DNA of 64,000 nt from Conchocele bisecta (taxonomy: Eukaryota > Mollusca > Bivalvia > Lucinida > Thyasiridae), in assembly GCA_029237695.1 (NCBI GenBank), contig CM055271.1:85786208-85850207 (forward strand). Direction: 5' to 3'. Positions 47,827 through 57,806 of this stretch are shown here, in pieces (the stretch's first letter is position 1; every line of letters begins with the position of its first letter). The notes beneath the pieces are model-generated. The model saw only the letters and a list, made by a program, of their open reading frames with translations, ran no database searches and had not been told where the DNA came from. A program made the position numbers and the translations under genes.

Positions 47827-48427
47827 AATTTCCTCCGACTTTATCTCCAAGTTTTACCCTAAATTTATCCCAATCAGTACACTCAAGCTTGGGCATGGTG
47901 GCGTGTGCTTTGATTCTAATATCATTTTTTAATTTTTCATATCTCCCCATTTCTTCCACTACGGATTCAAACTCTAAATTTGATATTTTCTTATCGGCCA
48001 ACGCTTTGGACACTATAACGTCGATGCTATTTTTCTTAGACCTGGCGAGAAGGGATATTCTATCATGTTTTCTACATTTTTTCTCGAGTTTTCCACCCGA
48101 CGCCCTAATTACCATACAAAGTATTCCAGATAAAACGGTAATTCCACTCAAAACCCCTGCAAGTGGAACCGTTACAATTGTAGATAGTGTTGCAGCAGTC
48201 CCCGCACCACTCATTACAGATAAACTTGCCAGAACCGTACTAGATGCTTCAGCTATATTCGCCGCGCGCTTATATTTTTTAGCGTGTCTTTTTCTATTTC
48301 TATATTCTCTAACTAAAATATCCTGCATAGCGACGATATTATTCAACCTAAAATCTGAACTTCTTTCGTTAATTGGATACAGTGTTGATGGAGTGGTATT
48401 GACAATTGGAAGCGGTGATTCGTTCAT
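47825..48427 (-). CDS. Viral membrane protein, 200 aa
   Basis: Intact. The first ATG in frame is at 48427 (MNESPLPIVNTTPSTLYPIN); the longer reading starts at a TTG. A basic region (YRNRKRHAKKYKRAANIAEA) precedes a long hydrophobic stretch, residues ~60-112 (Ser/Gly/Ala/Val-rich with VPLAGVLSGITVLSGILCMV), probably a membrane hairpin, then a charged helical tail with a KHDRISLLARSKKNSI block and 'ALADKKISNLEF'. This architecture recurs in capsid-module genes of related aquatic-animal elements as I recall them; function unknown. It follows the fibre gene by about 20 bp on the same strand, suggesting a shared late transcription unit. Confidence 0.65.
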   Translation of the reverse strand: MNESPLPIVNTTPSTLYPINERSSDFRLNNIVAMQDILVREYRNRKRHAKKYKRAANIAEASSTVLASLSVMSGAGTAATLSTIVTVPLAGVLSGITVLSGILCMVIRASGGKLEKKCRKHDRISLLARSKKNSIDVIVSKALADKKISNLEFESVVEEMGRYEKLKNDIRIKAHATMPKLECTDWDKFRVKLGDKVGGN

Positions 48428-48447
48428 GATTTTCAATATATTAGTAT

Positions 48448-51400
48448 TTACAAATTAAGTTCCATTAACAATGAGACAATAGTGGAAGAACTCTCTGGGT
48501 CAGCGATTTTCGTAACAAAGTTAATAACACTACCTTCGGAAAGTTTAATTAGATCGTCACAGGCGAACGAAACCACCGACGAACTATCTCCAGCGATTGT
48601 AGTGACTCCAACCCCCCGTTCTTCCCCATATAATACAAGATTTATCATGACCGCCACCACAGGTTTACCACTAGCATTAACCGAGCAGACCGCCATTCGG
48701 ATAACTGTACCTGTAGCTGTCGTGGTGTATCCCCCACATTTATTACTCACTTTGGCACCGAACGAATATTCATAGAGCCCCTCAACCAATGGGCCCCGCT
48801 TCTCAGCCCAAACTGTTATGACACGTTTTTGTGTTTTCATTGTTTGCACCAATCCGGCAACCGCCCCGATAGAGGTATGGGCCTCAGTACGAACCTTTTC
48901 AGCGGTCTCCTCAAGCGCTTTGGTCGCGGCTCTACGAGCATGTTTCAGTTTATCGGAAACTTCGGTTATTTTTCCATCTAGTTCGGTAAGTGCCGCTTCT
49001 CTGCTGAGAGAGTCCTCTAAGCGCAACGCATCATAAGCCTCCGTAATGGTCGCCTGGTGGCCTAGGGCTTTTTCAACACCCAACCGGGCCTCTTTTTGAA
49101 ATTCGGTTATTTTTCCGTCTAGTTCAGCAACTGCCGCTTCTCTGATGAGAGAGTCCTCTGACAGCAACACCTCACAAGCCTTCGCAAGGGCTGGCTGGTG
49201 GTCTCCTCAGGCGTTCTCAATACCCGTTCGGATCCCCTCAACCCCCAACCGAGCCTCCTTTCGAAATTCGGTTATTTTTCCGTCTAGTTCAGCAACCGCC
49301 GCTTCTCTGATGAGAGAGTCCTCTGAGCGCAACACCTCATAAGTCTTCGCAAGGGCAGCCTGGTGGTCTTCTCGGGCGTTCTCAATACCCGTTCGGACCC
49401 CCTCAACCCCCAACCGAGCCTCCTTTCGAAATTCGGTTATTTTTTCGTATAGGTCAGTAAGTGCCGCTTCTCTGTTGAGAGAGTCCTCTGAGCGCAACGC
49501 CCCATAAGCCTCCGCAATGGCCTCCTTGTGGTCTTCTCGGACCCCCTCAACCCCCAACCGGGTCTCTTTCAGAAATTCGGCTATTTTCCCGTCTAGTTCA
49601 GTAAGTGTCTCTTCTCTGCTGAGAGAGTCCTCTAAGCGCAACGCATCATAAGCCTCCGCAATGGCCTCCGCAACGTTCACCTGGTGGTCTTCTCGGACTT
49701 TATCAATACCCGACCGGGTCTCTTTTCGAAATTTCGCTCAGGTGAGCTATAGTTACCGCAATGTATCCGTCGTCCGTCGTCCGTCGTCCGTCGTCCGTCG
49801 TCCGTGAACATTTTCAAACGTCTTCTCCTCGGTAACTATTGGGCCTATAGTCACCAAACTTCATGGTCATGGTCCTTAGTTAGGGGGATTACAAAATTGT
49901 TAAAATGACGTCATTACGTAATCCATGATGGCCGCCGTCTAAAAATAGCACAACTTCTGAAAAAATCTTCTTCTCATGAACCGCTAGCAGATTTCGATGA
50001 AACCTGGTTGGAATGATCGATGTACAATGCTCTTTCAAAGTTGTTAAAATGGTGACCCCGGGGTCAAAAATGGGCGTGGCCCGTGGGGTCAAATTGAGGT
50101 CAAATTTTATTTTTGACCGTATATGGTCATGTTATGTATCAAATCGAAGGTATCAAAGAGGCGATCACTCTGGTACATTTTTTGTCGAAATCGGATTGTT
50201 ATGTCATCCAAGATGGCCGCCGAAATGTCATAACGGCGTTCTTTTATTATAGATTTAAAAATTCTTCTTCACATGAACCGCTTGGCCCATGGTAGCCAAA
50301 CTTAAAAGTTATGGTCCATGGATGAAGCCTTTTCAGATTTGTTAAAATGGAGGTCATCGCTAATCCAAGATGGCCGTTGTCTAAAAATATCATAAATTCT
50401 TAAAAAATCTTTTTCTCATGAACCGCTAGCCAGATTTCGATGAAACTTGGTAGGAATGATCGATCTACAATGGTCTTTCAAAGTTGTTAAAATGGTGACC
50501 CCGGGATCAAAAATGGACGTGGCCTGTCGGGTCAAATTGGGGTCAAATTTTATTTTTGACCGAATATGGTCATGTTATATATCAAATCGAAGGTATCAAA
50601 GAGGCGATCACTCTGGTACATTTTTTGTCGAAATCGGATTGTTATGTCATCCAAGATGGCCGCCGAAATGTCATAACGGCGTTCTTTTATTATAGATTTA
50701 AAAATTCTTCTTCACATGAACCGCTTGGCCCATGGTAGCCAAACTTAAAAGTTATGGTCCATGGATGAAGCCTTTTCAGATTTGTTAAAATGGAGGTCAT
50801 CGCTAATCCAAGATGGCCGCCGTCTTAAAATAGCATAAAATAGCAAAAAATCTTCTTCTCATGAACCGCTGGCCGGATTTCGACTAAACTTGGTAGAAAT
50901 GATCGATTTACAATGCACTTTCAAAGTTGTTAAAATGGTGACCCCGGGGTCAAAAATGGGCGTGGCCCGTGGGGTCAAATTTTATTTTTGTCGGAATCGG
51001 ATGATTATAACATCCATGATGGCCGCCAAAAGGTCCATTTATTCGAGATTTTGAACGTCTTTTTCTCAGGAACCACATGGCCGATGCTGGCCAAACTCCA
51101 TAGGAAGTTAAGATCCTTGGGTGAAGCATTTTCAGATTCGGTAAAATGAGAGTCATCGCTTAATCCAAGATGACCACCATTTAAAAATAGCACAATTTTT
51201 TTTTCACATGAACTCAATGTCACATTCTCCTTTGGTGTTCATGGAGTCAGGTGAGCGAATTAGGGCCATCATGGCCCTCTTGTTTTGTCTAGTTCAGTAA
51301 GTGCCGCTTCTCTGATGAGAGAGTCCTCTAAGCGCAACGCATTATAAGCCTCCGTAAGGTCCGCCTGGTGGTCTTCTCGAACTTTATCAATACCCGACCG

Positions 51401-51935
51401 GGTCTCTTTTCGAAATTTGGTTATTTGTTTTCCTAGTTCGTTAAGTGCCGCTTCTTTCTGATGAGAGTCCTATGAGCGCAGTGCATCATAAGCCTCCGTA
51501 AGGTCCGCCTGGCGGTCTTCTCGGACTCCCTCAATACCCAACCGGGTCTCTTTTCGAAAATCGATTATTTTCCCGTCTAATTCAGTAAGTGCCGCTTCTC
51601 TGATGAGAGAGACCTGGTGGTCTTCTCGGACTTTATCAATCCCCAACCGGGCCTCTTTTTGAAATTCGGTTATTTTTTCACCTAGTTCGTTTATTTCCGT
51701 ATGCGTTTCTTCACGACTTTGTGTATTCACAGCCAGGGCATATTCTCTAAGTTGTGATAGTAGACTCTTGTGAATCTCGTCCGTGGCCACCGATATAGTT
51801 CTATTGATCAAGGCCTTTGTTTTTTGGGTAGTTAAAAAGTCGCCCCTCTGTCGGGATGAATCCCCCTTCAGTCGGTTCCAAATTCTTTGAATTTGTCACC
51901 CAATCGGAAGAACTACCTGGTCCGTATATACTCAT
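48448..51935 (-). pseudogene. Viral fibre-like protein, broken (coiled-coil stalk, head)
   Basis: The ATG at 51935 opens MSIYGPGSSSDWVTN. The N-terminal ~40 residues are followed by a long stalk of 44-57-residue repeats (core ELDGKITEFRKEARLGVEGV and REDHQAALAK), strongly coiled-coil. A C-terminal ~115-residue beta-rich head starts at WAEKRGPLVEGLYEYSFGAK and ends SLLMELNL at 48448. Stalk plus compact head is the design of trimeric viral fibres that bind host cells; the assignment is by architecture. It is decayed: a frame change near 51835, in-frame stops at 51470 (TAG) and 49207 (TGA), and a host transposon at 49736-51282. Without the transposon it would be about 640 codons. It lies 85 bp downstream of the jelly-roll gene on the same strand. 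Confidence 0.7.
49736..51282 (-). mobile_element. Host transposon inserted in the fibre gene
   Basis: Bounded by 'gctcaggtgagcta' on the left and 'tcaggtgagcgaattagggc' plus 'catcatggccctcttg' on the right, the ends of the element at 40875-42454 in the opposite orientation. Inside are a CGTCCGT microsatellite at 49776-49806 and three ~443-bp tandem units (identical open frames at 50113 and 50556). Fibre coding repeats continue on both sides, so the insertion is unambiguous. Confidence 0.85.
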
Positions 51936-51947
51936 TTTCAATAATGT

Positions 51948-51976
51948 TGATAATATATATATATATATATATATAA
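51948..51976. repeat. (TA)n microsatellite
   Basis: About 14 TA dinucleotides immediately upstream of the fibre start and just downstream of the jelly-roll gene stop; may cover the fibre promoter. Confidence 0.9.
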
Positions 51977-52002
51977 ATTACGAACATGCGTTTAATTCTA
52001 AA

Positions 52003-52026
52003 TAATTTTCTTAAAATTAATTAATT
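52003..52026 (-). terminator. Shared 3'-end motif after the jelly-roll gene
   Basis: Minus strand AATTAATTAATTTTAAG..AAAATT (23 bp) overlaps the stop codon of the gene. The identical 23 bp overlaps the ATPase gene's end at 62929-62951. Likely 3'-end or transcription-termination signal. Confidence 0.5.
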
Positions 52027-52746
52027 TGAAATTTCTAGGACGACCGAAATCGGGTAATCGTTCTTCAACTCTCGCCCTTTATCATCAAGAATAGAAATCT
52101 TCAACTCGTGGATGTGTCCCGATTCCAAAACTTTCATCTCGGGGTGTGGGAAGTCTAAGGTCACAGTCTCCCCAAAGAAACAGTCGCTGGCGGGCACGGA
52201 TTTCAGTAATGTGCTGGGAGTGCCGTCTACCGTGTTGTACGATGTGTTCACCCGATCCAGGTGCACCCCGAGAGTTTTCGTGACGGCGAACTTTACTGGG
52301 GTATCGCCGCGGTGCTCGCACACGGGGAAGACAAAGTTCAACGGGAACTTAAACCCCTCATCCTCGTTGTAAGGGGGTGCACATTTAAATCCTAACATTG
52401 AGGCCAACCCCGGGGAGATCTTTAAACAATTTTCAGCGGACAATGTCGCATGCCCCGTGGCTTTTGAGACTGCGAGAGGGACATCTCCGAAACCCCAAAG
52501 GCCAGGAAGTAATACGGCAGTTCTTTCCCCAAGGCGTCTCGCTACATTTGTACGATCGGGGTTATTGATAATATCTAAAAAATCTCCAACATCTCCGGAA
52601 TAGATAGCCTCGAACGTTTCAACGTTTTTCCACCCGATCGTGAACGTGATTGATCTAAGGCCTACCCGACGTTGTCCGCAGCAGTTGTCTATTAATTTTT
52701 GAAGTTCACAACTCCCTTTTTGAACATTAGTGATAGTAGCAAACAT
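52021..52746 (-). CDS. Probable jelly-roll minor capsid protein (241 aa)
   Basis: Intact. The preferred start is the ATG at 52746 (MFATITNVQKGSCELQKLID); a longer in-frame start at 52776 would overlap the divergent gene. Mostly beta-strand-like, with alternating hydrophobic residues and a conserved C-terminal block (VHLDRVNTSYNTVDGTPSTL, VTLDFPHPEMKVLE, HELKISILDDKGRELKNDYP) that recurs in penton/minor-capsid proteins of Polinton-like elements of aquatic animals, as I recall the family. Expected role: vertex or minor capsid jelly-roll. Starts 15 bp from the divergent capsid-module gene, so the two presumably share a compact bidirectional promoter. Confidence 0.65.
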   Translation of the reverse strand: MFATITNVQKGSCELQKLIDNCCGQRRVGLRSITFTIGWKNVETFEAIYSGDVGDFLDIINNPDRTNVARRLGERTAVLLPGLWGFGDVPLAVSKATGHATLSAENCLKISPGLASMLGFKCAPPYNEDEGFKFPLNFVFPVCEHRGDTPVKFAVTKTLGVHLDRVNTSYNTVDGTPSTLLKSVPASDCFFGETVTLDFPHPEMKVLESGHIHELKISILDDKGRELKNDYPISVVLEISN

Positions 52747-53591
52747 AATAATATCTTTCAATGGATACCAAAGCATTTAGCTTTAATTATAATGCAAAGT
52801 ACGCGGTCGGAGGTAAATACACGCAAAAAGGACGTTATTAACCACCTTGTACACCCAACCGTAACGGTTAGACCGGACAGTGGCTTTGCCACCAATTTCC
52901 TTAACATCTTTGAACAATATAGGCTGCCCAAGATTACTACGATGGAGGCGGTAAACGGGTGGAAAGCAACACCGATGCAGTTTTGGCAGAACCAAATAAA
53001 TTTCGCTGTATGGTGCCGGGTGTGGAGTTTCACATAAAGACCATCTGACATCCAAGAATGTCATACACCGAAGTGTCTACAACTTTCACGTGTATTATAC
53101 TATTAGGAGGATTCTCAAAGAACTAGGTATTTCACTACCTCAAGACGACGCCTGGGATCACATTTCCAACGCATACGACCGTATGGCGTTTGAAAGATTG
53201 TGTAACGAATTTAACGTTTCAAAAGACGCGGACTGGAGACAGAAAGCATTTCCTACCAGTACCGGCCTCGGGGACGTTCTCATTCGGGGCCAGTCTGGGA
53301 ATTGGACGCAGACTGATTTTAGACACGATCACTCCGGCGACCACATCGTCAGTCAGAACGCCGGGAATTTTGACCACGCGACTATGACTTTCGGGCCGGA
53401 AGTGTCTGGAGGTCGGCACTGCGGCGTATTTTCTTGTAAAATGTTACCTCCGAAACGGGCTCACGTCGATTACATACTGCAGGCTGCTGAGGTTCAGAAC
53501 GCGTGGGGTACATTTATGTTAGATACGGGTCTAGGGTTCACGCAGGCCGGGGTTACTCGCGTCAACGACTCCATTCGCACGTACGTCTGGG

Positions 53592-53625
53592 AGTAGTATA
53601 GAGGGAGTCAAAATGATACCACCAA
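53592..53625 (+). repeat. Left terminal inverted repeat with ATGATACCACC
   Basis: AGTAGTATAGAGGGAGTC followed by AAAATGATACCACC. The motif ATGATACCACC also opens each 78-bp tandem unit in the arms, occurs at 53877, and is in the mini-palindrome at 46079. Confidence 0.85.
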
Positions 53626-54118
53626 AGGTGGGAGCGTTATTGACCCTCGTTACAGCTCCCAACAGTATCGAAAAACGTTGTTTTTGTCCAATAACATAAA
53701 CTAGCCACCAACACTGAAATATTTTAAACCGCGAAACCGTCTGGTTGTACACCCACCATACTTAGTGAAACAAAATTGAAATTGAGATTGAAAATAATGG
53801 CTTCGAAAATCCAACGAACAAAAGTACTCCCCAGCACCCTCGAAAAACCAGGTTTTTTGCATAGAGAAGAGCAGAATGATACCACCAGAGGTGGCACCGT
53901 TTTCACCACCATACAACACTCCAACACCCACGAAAATCGGGGACAAAAATTTCAGAAAAAACCCAAATACATCGAACTACAACGAACTACAGACACTATA
54001 ACCAACTACAGTATGTATCCACATTTGGGACAAAACATCCACAATCGTACTACCACCTAAATATCCACAATCGAACGCCCAATTGAAGATATGTTTCCCA
54101 TTGGAATAGACAGACACA

Positions 54119-54478
54119 ATGCCATACAAGGAATGTGAAACATGCGGCAAGGGTTTCGACAAGCCCGAAAATCTTCGAAGACACATGGGTCGCAAGAACC
54201 CGTGCAGACCTCCCACGAGAGAGTGTCCCGGATGTGGAGGGAAGTTTGCCACCTACAAGACTCTCTGGCAACATCGCTCGAACAGGTGTCCCGAGGGGCC
54301 AGAAGATAGAACCACGGAGGGTAGCAAGAAGAAGGCTGCGACCAGGAAGAGGATCCTGGTACTGGAGAGGAGGGTGATAGAGTTGGTGGAGGAGGTGGCT
54401 AGACTGCGTGATGGAAAACCTCGCGAGGGAGCGAGCATCGACAGCGACGACGACGAGATCGATTGGACAGATATGTAG
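54119..54478 (+). CDS. Two-finger C2HC protein A, left arm (119 aa)
   Basis: MPYKECETCGKGFDKPENLR opens a zinc finger C-x2-C-x12-H-x6-C, followed by CPGCGGKFATYKTLWQHRSN, C-x2-C-x12-H-x4-C. A Lys/Arg-rich linker (GSKKKAATRKR), a coiled-coil segment (ILVLERRVIELVEEVARLRD) and an acidic tail (SDDDEIDWTDM) complete it. The design fits a dimeric DNA-binding regulator. The mirror copy at 57968-58327 differs at a few residues (for example PEN/PAN, IELVEE/VELEEE). The start is the first ATG after the repeat-rich leader; a purine-rich kB-like sequence follows the stop. Confidence 0.75.
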   Translation: MPYKECETCGKGFDKPENLRRHMGRKNPCRPPTRECPGCGGKFATYKTLWQHRSNRCPEGPEDRTTEGSKKKAATRKRILVLERRVIELVEEVARLRDGKPREGASIDSDDDEIDWTDM

Positions 54479-54486
54479 AGATAGGG

Positions 54487-54502
54487 GGGATTTCCCCCCA
54501 CT
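54487..54502 (+). promoter_or_regulatory. kB-like GGGGATTTCC site
   Basis: The run G6-ATTT-C6 contains GGGGATTTCC, a perfect match to the NF-kB/Rel consensus GGGRNWYYCC, directly after the stop of gene A (mirror at 57942-57958). GC runs of this symmetry can arise by chance in a palindrome-rich element; binding is inferred only. Confidence 0.3.
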
Positions 54503-54660
54503 TTTTGCCCTGGCCCCCATCTCGACTCCCAACGGCAAACAAAACCTCTCCCCAAAGTAGGTAGAAAAACCCAAATACATCGAACTACAACGAACTACAG
54601 ACACTACAACCAACTACAGACGAACGACAGATAGACTTATCGTGGTCTCCCAAGAGGCAA

Positions 54661-54945
54661 ACAGAAATGATACCACCCATTTGTGTATTTGGGCACATTT
54701 GGAAAAAGTGTAGAAAAGATTCGCCTCCCAAGAGGCAAACAGAAATGATACCACCCATTTGTGTATTTGGGCACATTTGGGAAAAGTGCAGGAGAAATTC
54801 GCCTCCCAAGAGGCAAACAGAAATGATACCACCCATTTGTGTATTTGGACACATTTGGAAAAAGTGTAGAAAAAATTCGCCTCCCAAGAGGCAAACAGAA
54901 ATGATACCACCCATTTGTGTATTTGGACACATTTGGAAAAGACGG
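54661..54945 (+). repeat. 78-bp tandem array, left arm (4 copies)
   Basis: Units start at 54663, 54741, 54819 and 54897 with 'agaaatgataccacccattt' and run through 'gtgtatttgggcacatttgg' and 'attcgcctcccaagaggcaa'. The array lies between convergent-running gene A and gene B 3' ends. Open frames across it are artefacts. Confidence 0.9.
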
Positions 54946-54966
54946 GTTGGAAAAAGAGGCTCGCAT

Positions 54967-55263
54967 CTACAAGACCTTTTCTCGCAGAGCGCGAACACAG
55001 GACTCAGCGATTTCTCGTTTTCGTGTTTCTACGGCCAGCGCCTGCTCTAGATCTGCAATCCGGAGTTGTAGCCGCGCGTTTTCGCTCGGTGGGCCGTCCG
55101 GAAACGAGGTGTGGCCGTGCCTAGCTAGAGACCGTGCATGCGAAAAAGTTTTTCCGCAACCATCGCACAAGAAGCGCGGCGGACTACACCCATTTTTTCG
55201 TTTCTCGTGTCGCGCCAAGTTGTACTTTTTGGCAAAGACTCTACCACACTTTTCGCACTCCAT
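54967..55263 (-). CDS. Two-finger protein B, left arm (98 aa)
   Basis: MECEKCGRVFAKKYNLARHE gives a C-x2-C-x12-H-x6-C finger, then CDGCGKTFSHARSLARH (C-x2-C-x12-H). After this a coiled-coil tail with ADLEQALAVETRKREIAESC. Similar plan to protein A but a different sequence, so a paralogous DNA-binding factor. It and the HTH gene upstream (55304-56011) are on the same strand with a 40-bp gap. The mirror copy is at 57261-57557. Confidence 0.75.
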   Translation of the reverse strand: MECEKCGRVFAKKYNLARHEKRKNGCSPPRFLCDGCGKTFSHARSLARHGHTSFPDGPPSENARLQLRIADLEQALAVETRKREIAESCVRALREKVL

Positions 55264-55303
55264 TTTTCCAATAGTGTTTTGTGTCTAATTGGGCGCAAAA
55301 CTG

Positions 55304-56011
55304 CTACTCCATATAGAATGGGTCGCTACTACCAGAGTGCTGGTGTACGGAGTCGCTAGTTTTGTTTTTTTCCTTCGGCGTACCGGACTGTTTTGCGGAG
55401 TGCAAAAACTGGACGTCGGAGTCTGTTTTGCTCTTCCAGAGTCTACGGGCCTCTAGAGCCACGAATGGGAACAGTGGTCTGCAGACCGCGTACGCCACCA
55501 CAGAGACCCCCAACCACCACTTCGAATTCTCTATGGTTCTCCAGATGTCGTGCACCTCCCACCCGGATTCCGTCTGGCACTCTTCTTCCTCCGGGCACTC
55601 TTCTTCCTCCAGACACTCGTCTTTCTTCGGACACTCAGAATCGGCGATGCCGAAAATTGCGTCCAACAGTCTGTGTTCCAGCGCGTCCAACCGGTTCTCC
55701 AAGCGTCTCTCCATGTCGGACAGGTGCGTCGATTCTTCGAACGAGCGTGCATCTTCTAGTAGATCCGTGGGGAACTCGGTGGGGCCCGAAAAACCAGGCG
55801 CGGTCACCCTGTGTTCTACGGGGGTAGGGGTTTCTTGTTCTTCTGGGGTTTCTTCGGGTTTTGTACTACGTTCCGCATCGACATCGTCCCAGATTTTTCG
55901 AAGACGAGAGCTCCCGATCCCGTACTTCATTTTTGTTTCGTCGGCTGTCGACTTTCCACCGGCGGAAATAATTTCTCGAATATTTTCCGGAGACAAGTAG
56001 GTTTTTGGCAT
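55304..56011 (-). CDS. HTH protein with membrane segment, left arm (235 aa)
   Basis: N-terminus MPKTYLSPENIREIISAGGK then KYGIGSSRLRKIWDD forms a helix-turn-helix-like DNA-binding unit. A Pro/Glu-rich linker (PEETPEEQETPTPVEHR), a coil (DMERRLENRLDALEHRLLDA), a cysteine/acid-rich run (CPKKDECLEEEECPEEEECQ) and one hydrophobic segment (WWLGVSVVAYAVCRPLFPFV) follow, then a short hydrophilic tail. A DNA-binding domain with a membrane anchor is unusual. Full length here; the right-arm copy is frameshifted. The start ATG lies just beyond the 'gatagaaacgtttgcaaac' spacer. Confidence 0.65.
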   Translation of the reverse strand: MPKTYLSPENIREIISAGGKSTADETKMKYGIGSSRLRKIWDDVDAERSTKPEETPEEQETPTPVEHRVTAPGFSGPTEFPTDLLEDARSFEESTHLSDMERRLENRLDALEHRLLDAIFGIADSECPKKDECLEEEECPEEEECQTESGWEVHDIWRTIENSKWWLGVSVVAYAVCRPLFPFVALEARRLWKSKTDSDVQFLHSAKQSGTPKEKNKTSDSVHQHSGSSDPFYME

Positions 56012-56511
56012 GTTTGCAAACGTTTCTATCTAGAGGGGGCATTTGTCCAACATGGAATTCCCAAATCGTTCGAAATGGTCGAAATACTTGTTCGCGGTGC
56101 TCGGATTGCTCGGATTGCGCACCAGTGTGCTCGGTTTGCTCGCCAAATTGCTTGGATTGCTCGCCAGGAAATCCAGTCCGCTCGGGAAGGTCGAAATGCC
56201 TGCTCGCGATTCCCAGGGGCTCGGGCTCTCCATGGTGCTCAGTTTGCTTCCCAGAATTTCTATTTTTGCTATCCTTGTTGGCTAGAAATGGAGAGCCCGA
56301 GCCCCCTGGGAATCGCGAGCAGGCATTTCGACCTTCCCGAGCGGACTGGATTTCCTGGCGAGCAATCCGAGCAATTTGGCGAGCAAACCGAGCACACTGG
56401 TGCGCAATCCGAGCAATCCGAGCACCGCGAACAAGTATTTCGACCATTTCGAACGATTTGGGAATTCCATGTTGGGACAAATGCCCCCTCTAGATAGAAA
56501 CGTTTGCAAAC
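56012..56511. repeat. Palindrome centre: CGAGCAATCCGAGCAAT repeats and 54-bp loop
   Basis: The inner ends of the arms carry short degenerate repeats of CGAGCAATCCGAGCAAT type, so several overlapping frames are open, and none looks like a protein. The unique loop 56234-56287 ('ggtgctcagtttgcttccca' onward) is the only single-copy sequence of the element. Confidence 0.75.
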
Positions 56512-57220
56512 ATGCCAAAAACCTACTTGTCTCCGGAAAATATTCGAGAAATTATTTCCGCCCGTGGAAAGTCGACAGCCGACGAAACAAAAATGAAGTA
56601 CGGGATCGGGAGCTCTCGTCTTCGAAAAATCTGGGACGATGTCGATGCGGAACGTAGTACAAAACCCGAAGAAACCCCAGAAGAACAAGAAACCCCTACC
56701 CCCGTAGAACACAGGGTGACCGCGCCTGGTTTTGCGGGCCCCACCGAGTTCCCCACGGATCTACTAGAAGATGCACGCTCGTTCGAAGAATCGACGCACC
56801 TGTCCGACATGGAGAGACGCTTGGAGAACCGGTTGGACGCGCTGGAACGCAGACTGTTGGACGCAATTTTCGGCATCGCCGATTCTGAGTGTCCGAAGAA
56901 AGACGAGTGTCTGGAGGAAGAAGAGTGCCCGGAGGAAAGAAGAGTGCCAGACGGAATCCGGGTGGGAGGTGCACGACATCTGGAGAACCATAGAGAATGC
57001 GAAGTGGTGGTTGGGGGTCTCTGTGGTGGCGTACGCGGTCTGCAGACCACTGTTCCCATTCGTGGCTCTAGAGGCTCGTAGACTCTGGAAGAGCAAAACA
57101 GACTCCGACGTCCAGTTCGTGCACTCCGCAAAACAGTCCGGTACGCCGAAGGAAAAAAACAAAACTAGCGACTCCGTACACCAGCACTCTGGTAGTAGCG
57201 ACCCATTCTATATGGAGTAG
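56512..57220 (+). pseudogene. HTH protein, right arm, frameshifted
   Basis: Mirror copy of 55304-56011. Opens in the same way (MPKTYLSPENIREIISARGK), but an extra A near 56936 changes the frame inside the acidic run, ending the ORF early at 57081; the original frame, with the membrane segment and FYME end, is still readable to 57220. One arm therefore retains a working copy. Confidence 0.7.
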
Positions 57221-57260
57221 CAGTTTTGCGCCCAATTAGACACAAAACACTATTGGAAAA

Positions 57261-57557
57261 ATGGAGTGCGAAAAGTGTGGTAGAGTCTTTGCCAAAAAGT
57301 ACAAATTGGCGCGACACGAGAAACGAAAAAATGGGTGTAGTCCGCCGCGCTTCTTGTGCGATGGTTGCGGAAAAACTTTTTCGCATGCACGGTCTCTAGC
57401 TAGGCACGGCCACACCTCGTGTCCGGATGGCCCACTGAGCGAAAACGCGCGGCTACAACTCCGGATTGCAGATCTAGAGCAGGCGCTGGCCGTAGAAACA
57501 CGAAAACGAGAAATCGCTGAGTCCTGTGTTCGCGCTCTGCGAGAAAAGGTCTTGTAG
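57261..57557 (+). CDS. Two-finger protein B, right arm (98 aa)
   Basis: Intact inverted copy of the protein at 54967-55263, with only a few substitutions (KKYNLAR/KKYKLAR, TSFPDGPPS/TSCPDGPLS). Opens MECEKCGRVFAKKYKLARHE. Confidence 0.75.
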   Translation: MECEKCGRVFAKKYKLARHEKRKNGCSPPRFLCDGCGKTFSHARSLARHGHTSCPDGPLSENARLQLRIADLEQALAVETRKREIAESCVRALREKVL

Positions 57558-57579
57558 ATGCGAGCCTCTTTTTCCAACC

Positions 57580-57806
57580 CGTCTTTTCCAAATGTGTCCA
57601 AATACACAAATGGGTGGTATCATTTCTGTTTGCCTCTTGGGAGGCGAATTTCTCCTGAACTTTTCCCAAATGTGCCCAAATACACAAATGGGTGGTATCA
57701 TTTCTGTTTGCCTCTTGGGAGGCGAATCTTTTCTACACTTTTTCCAAATGTGCCCAAATACACAAATGGGTGGTATCATTTCTGTTTGCCTCTTGGGAGA
57801 CCACGA
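57580..57806 (-). repeat. 78-bp tandem array, right arm (3 copies)
   Basis: Inverted copies of the left-arm unit, one fewer than on the left. The copy-number difference explains the ~75-bp difference in arm length. Confidence 0.9.

Noticed and set aside
54585..54998. 137-aa repeat protein across the 78-bp array
   Set aside because: 78 is a multiple of three, so three frames on each strand stay open; none has conserved start context or family features.
56012..56511. Arg/Ala-rich proteins across the palindrome centre
   Set aside because: Open frames come from 17-bp repeats on both strands; no coherent domain.
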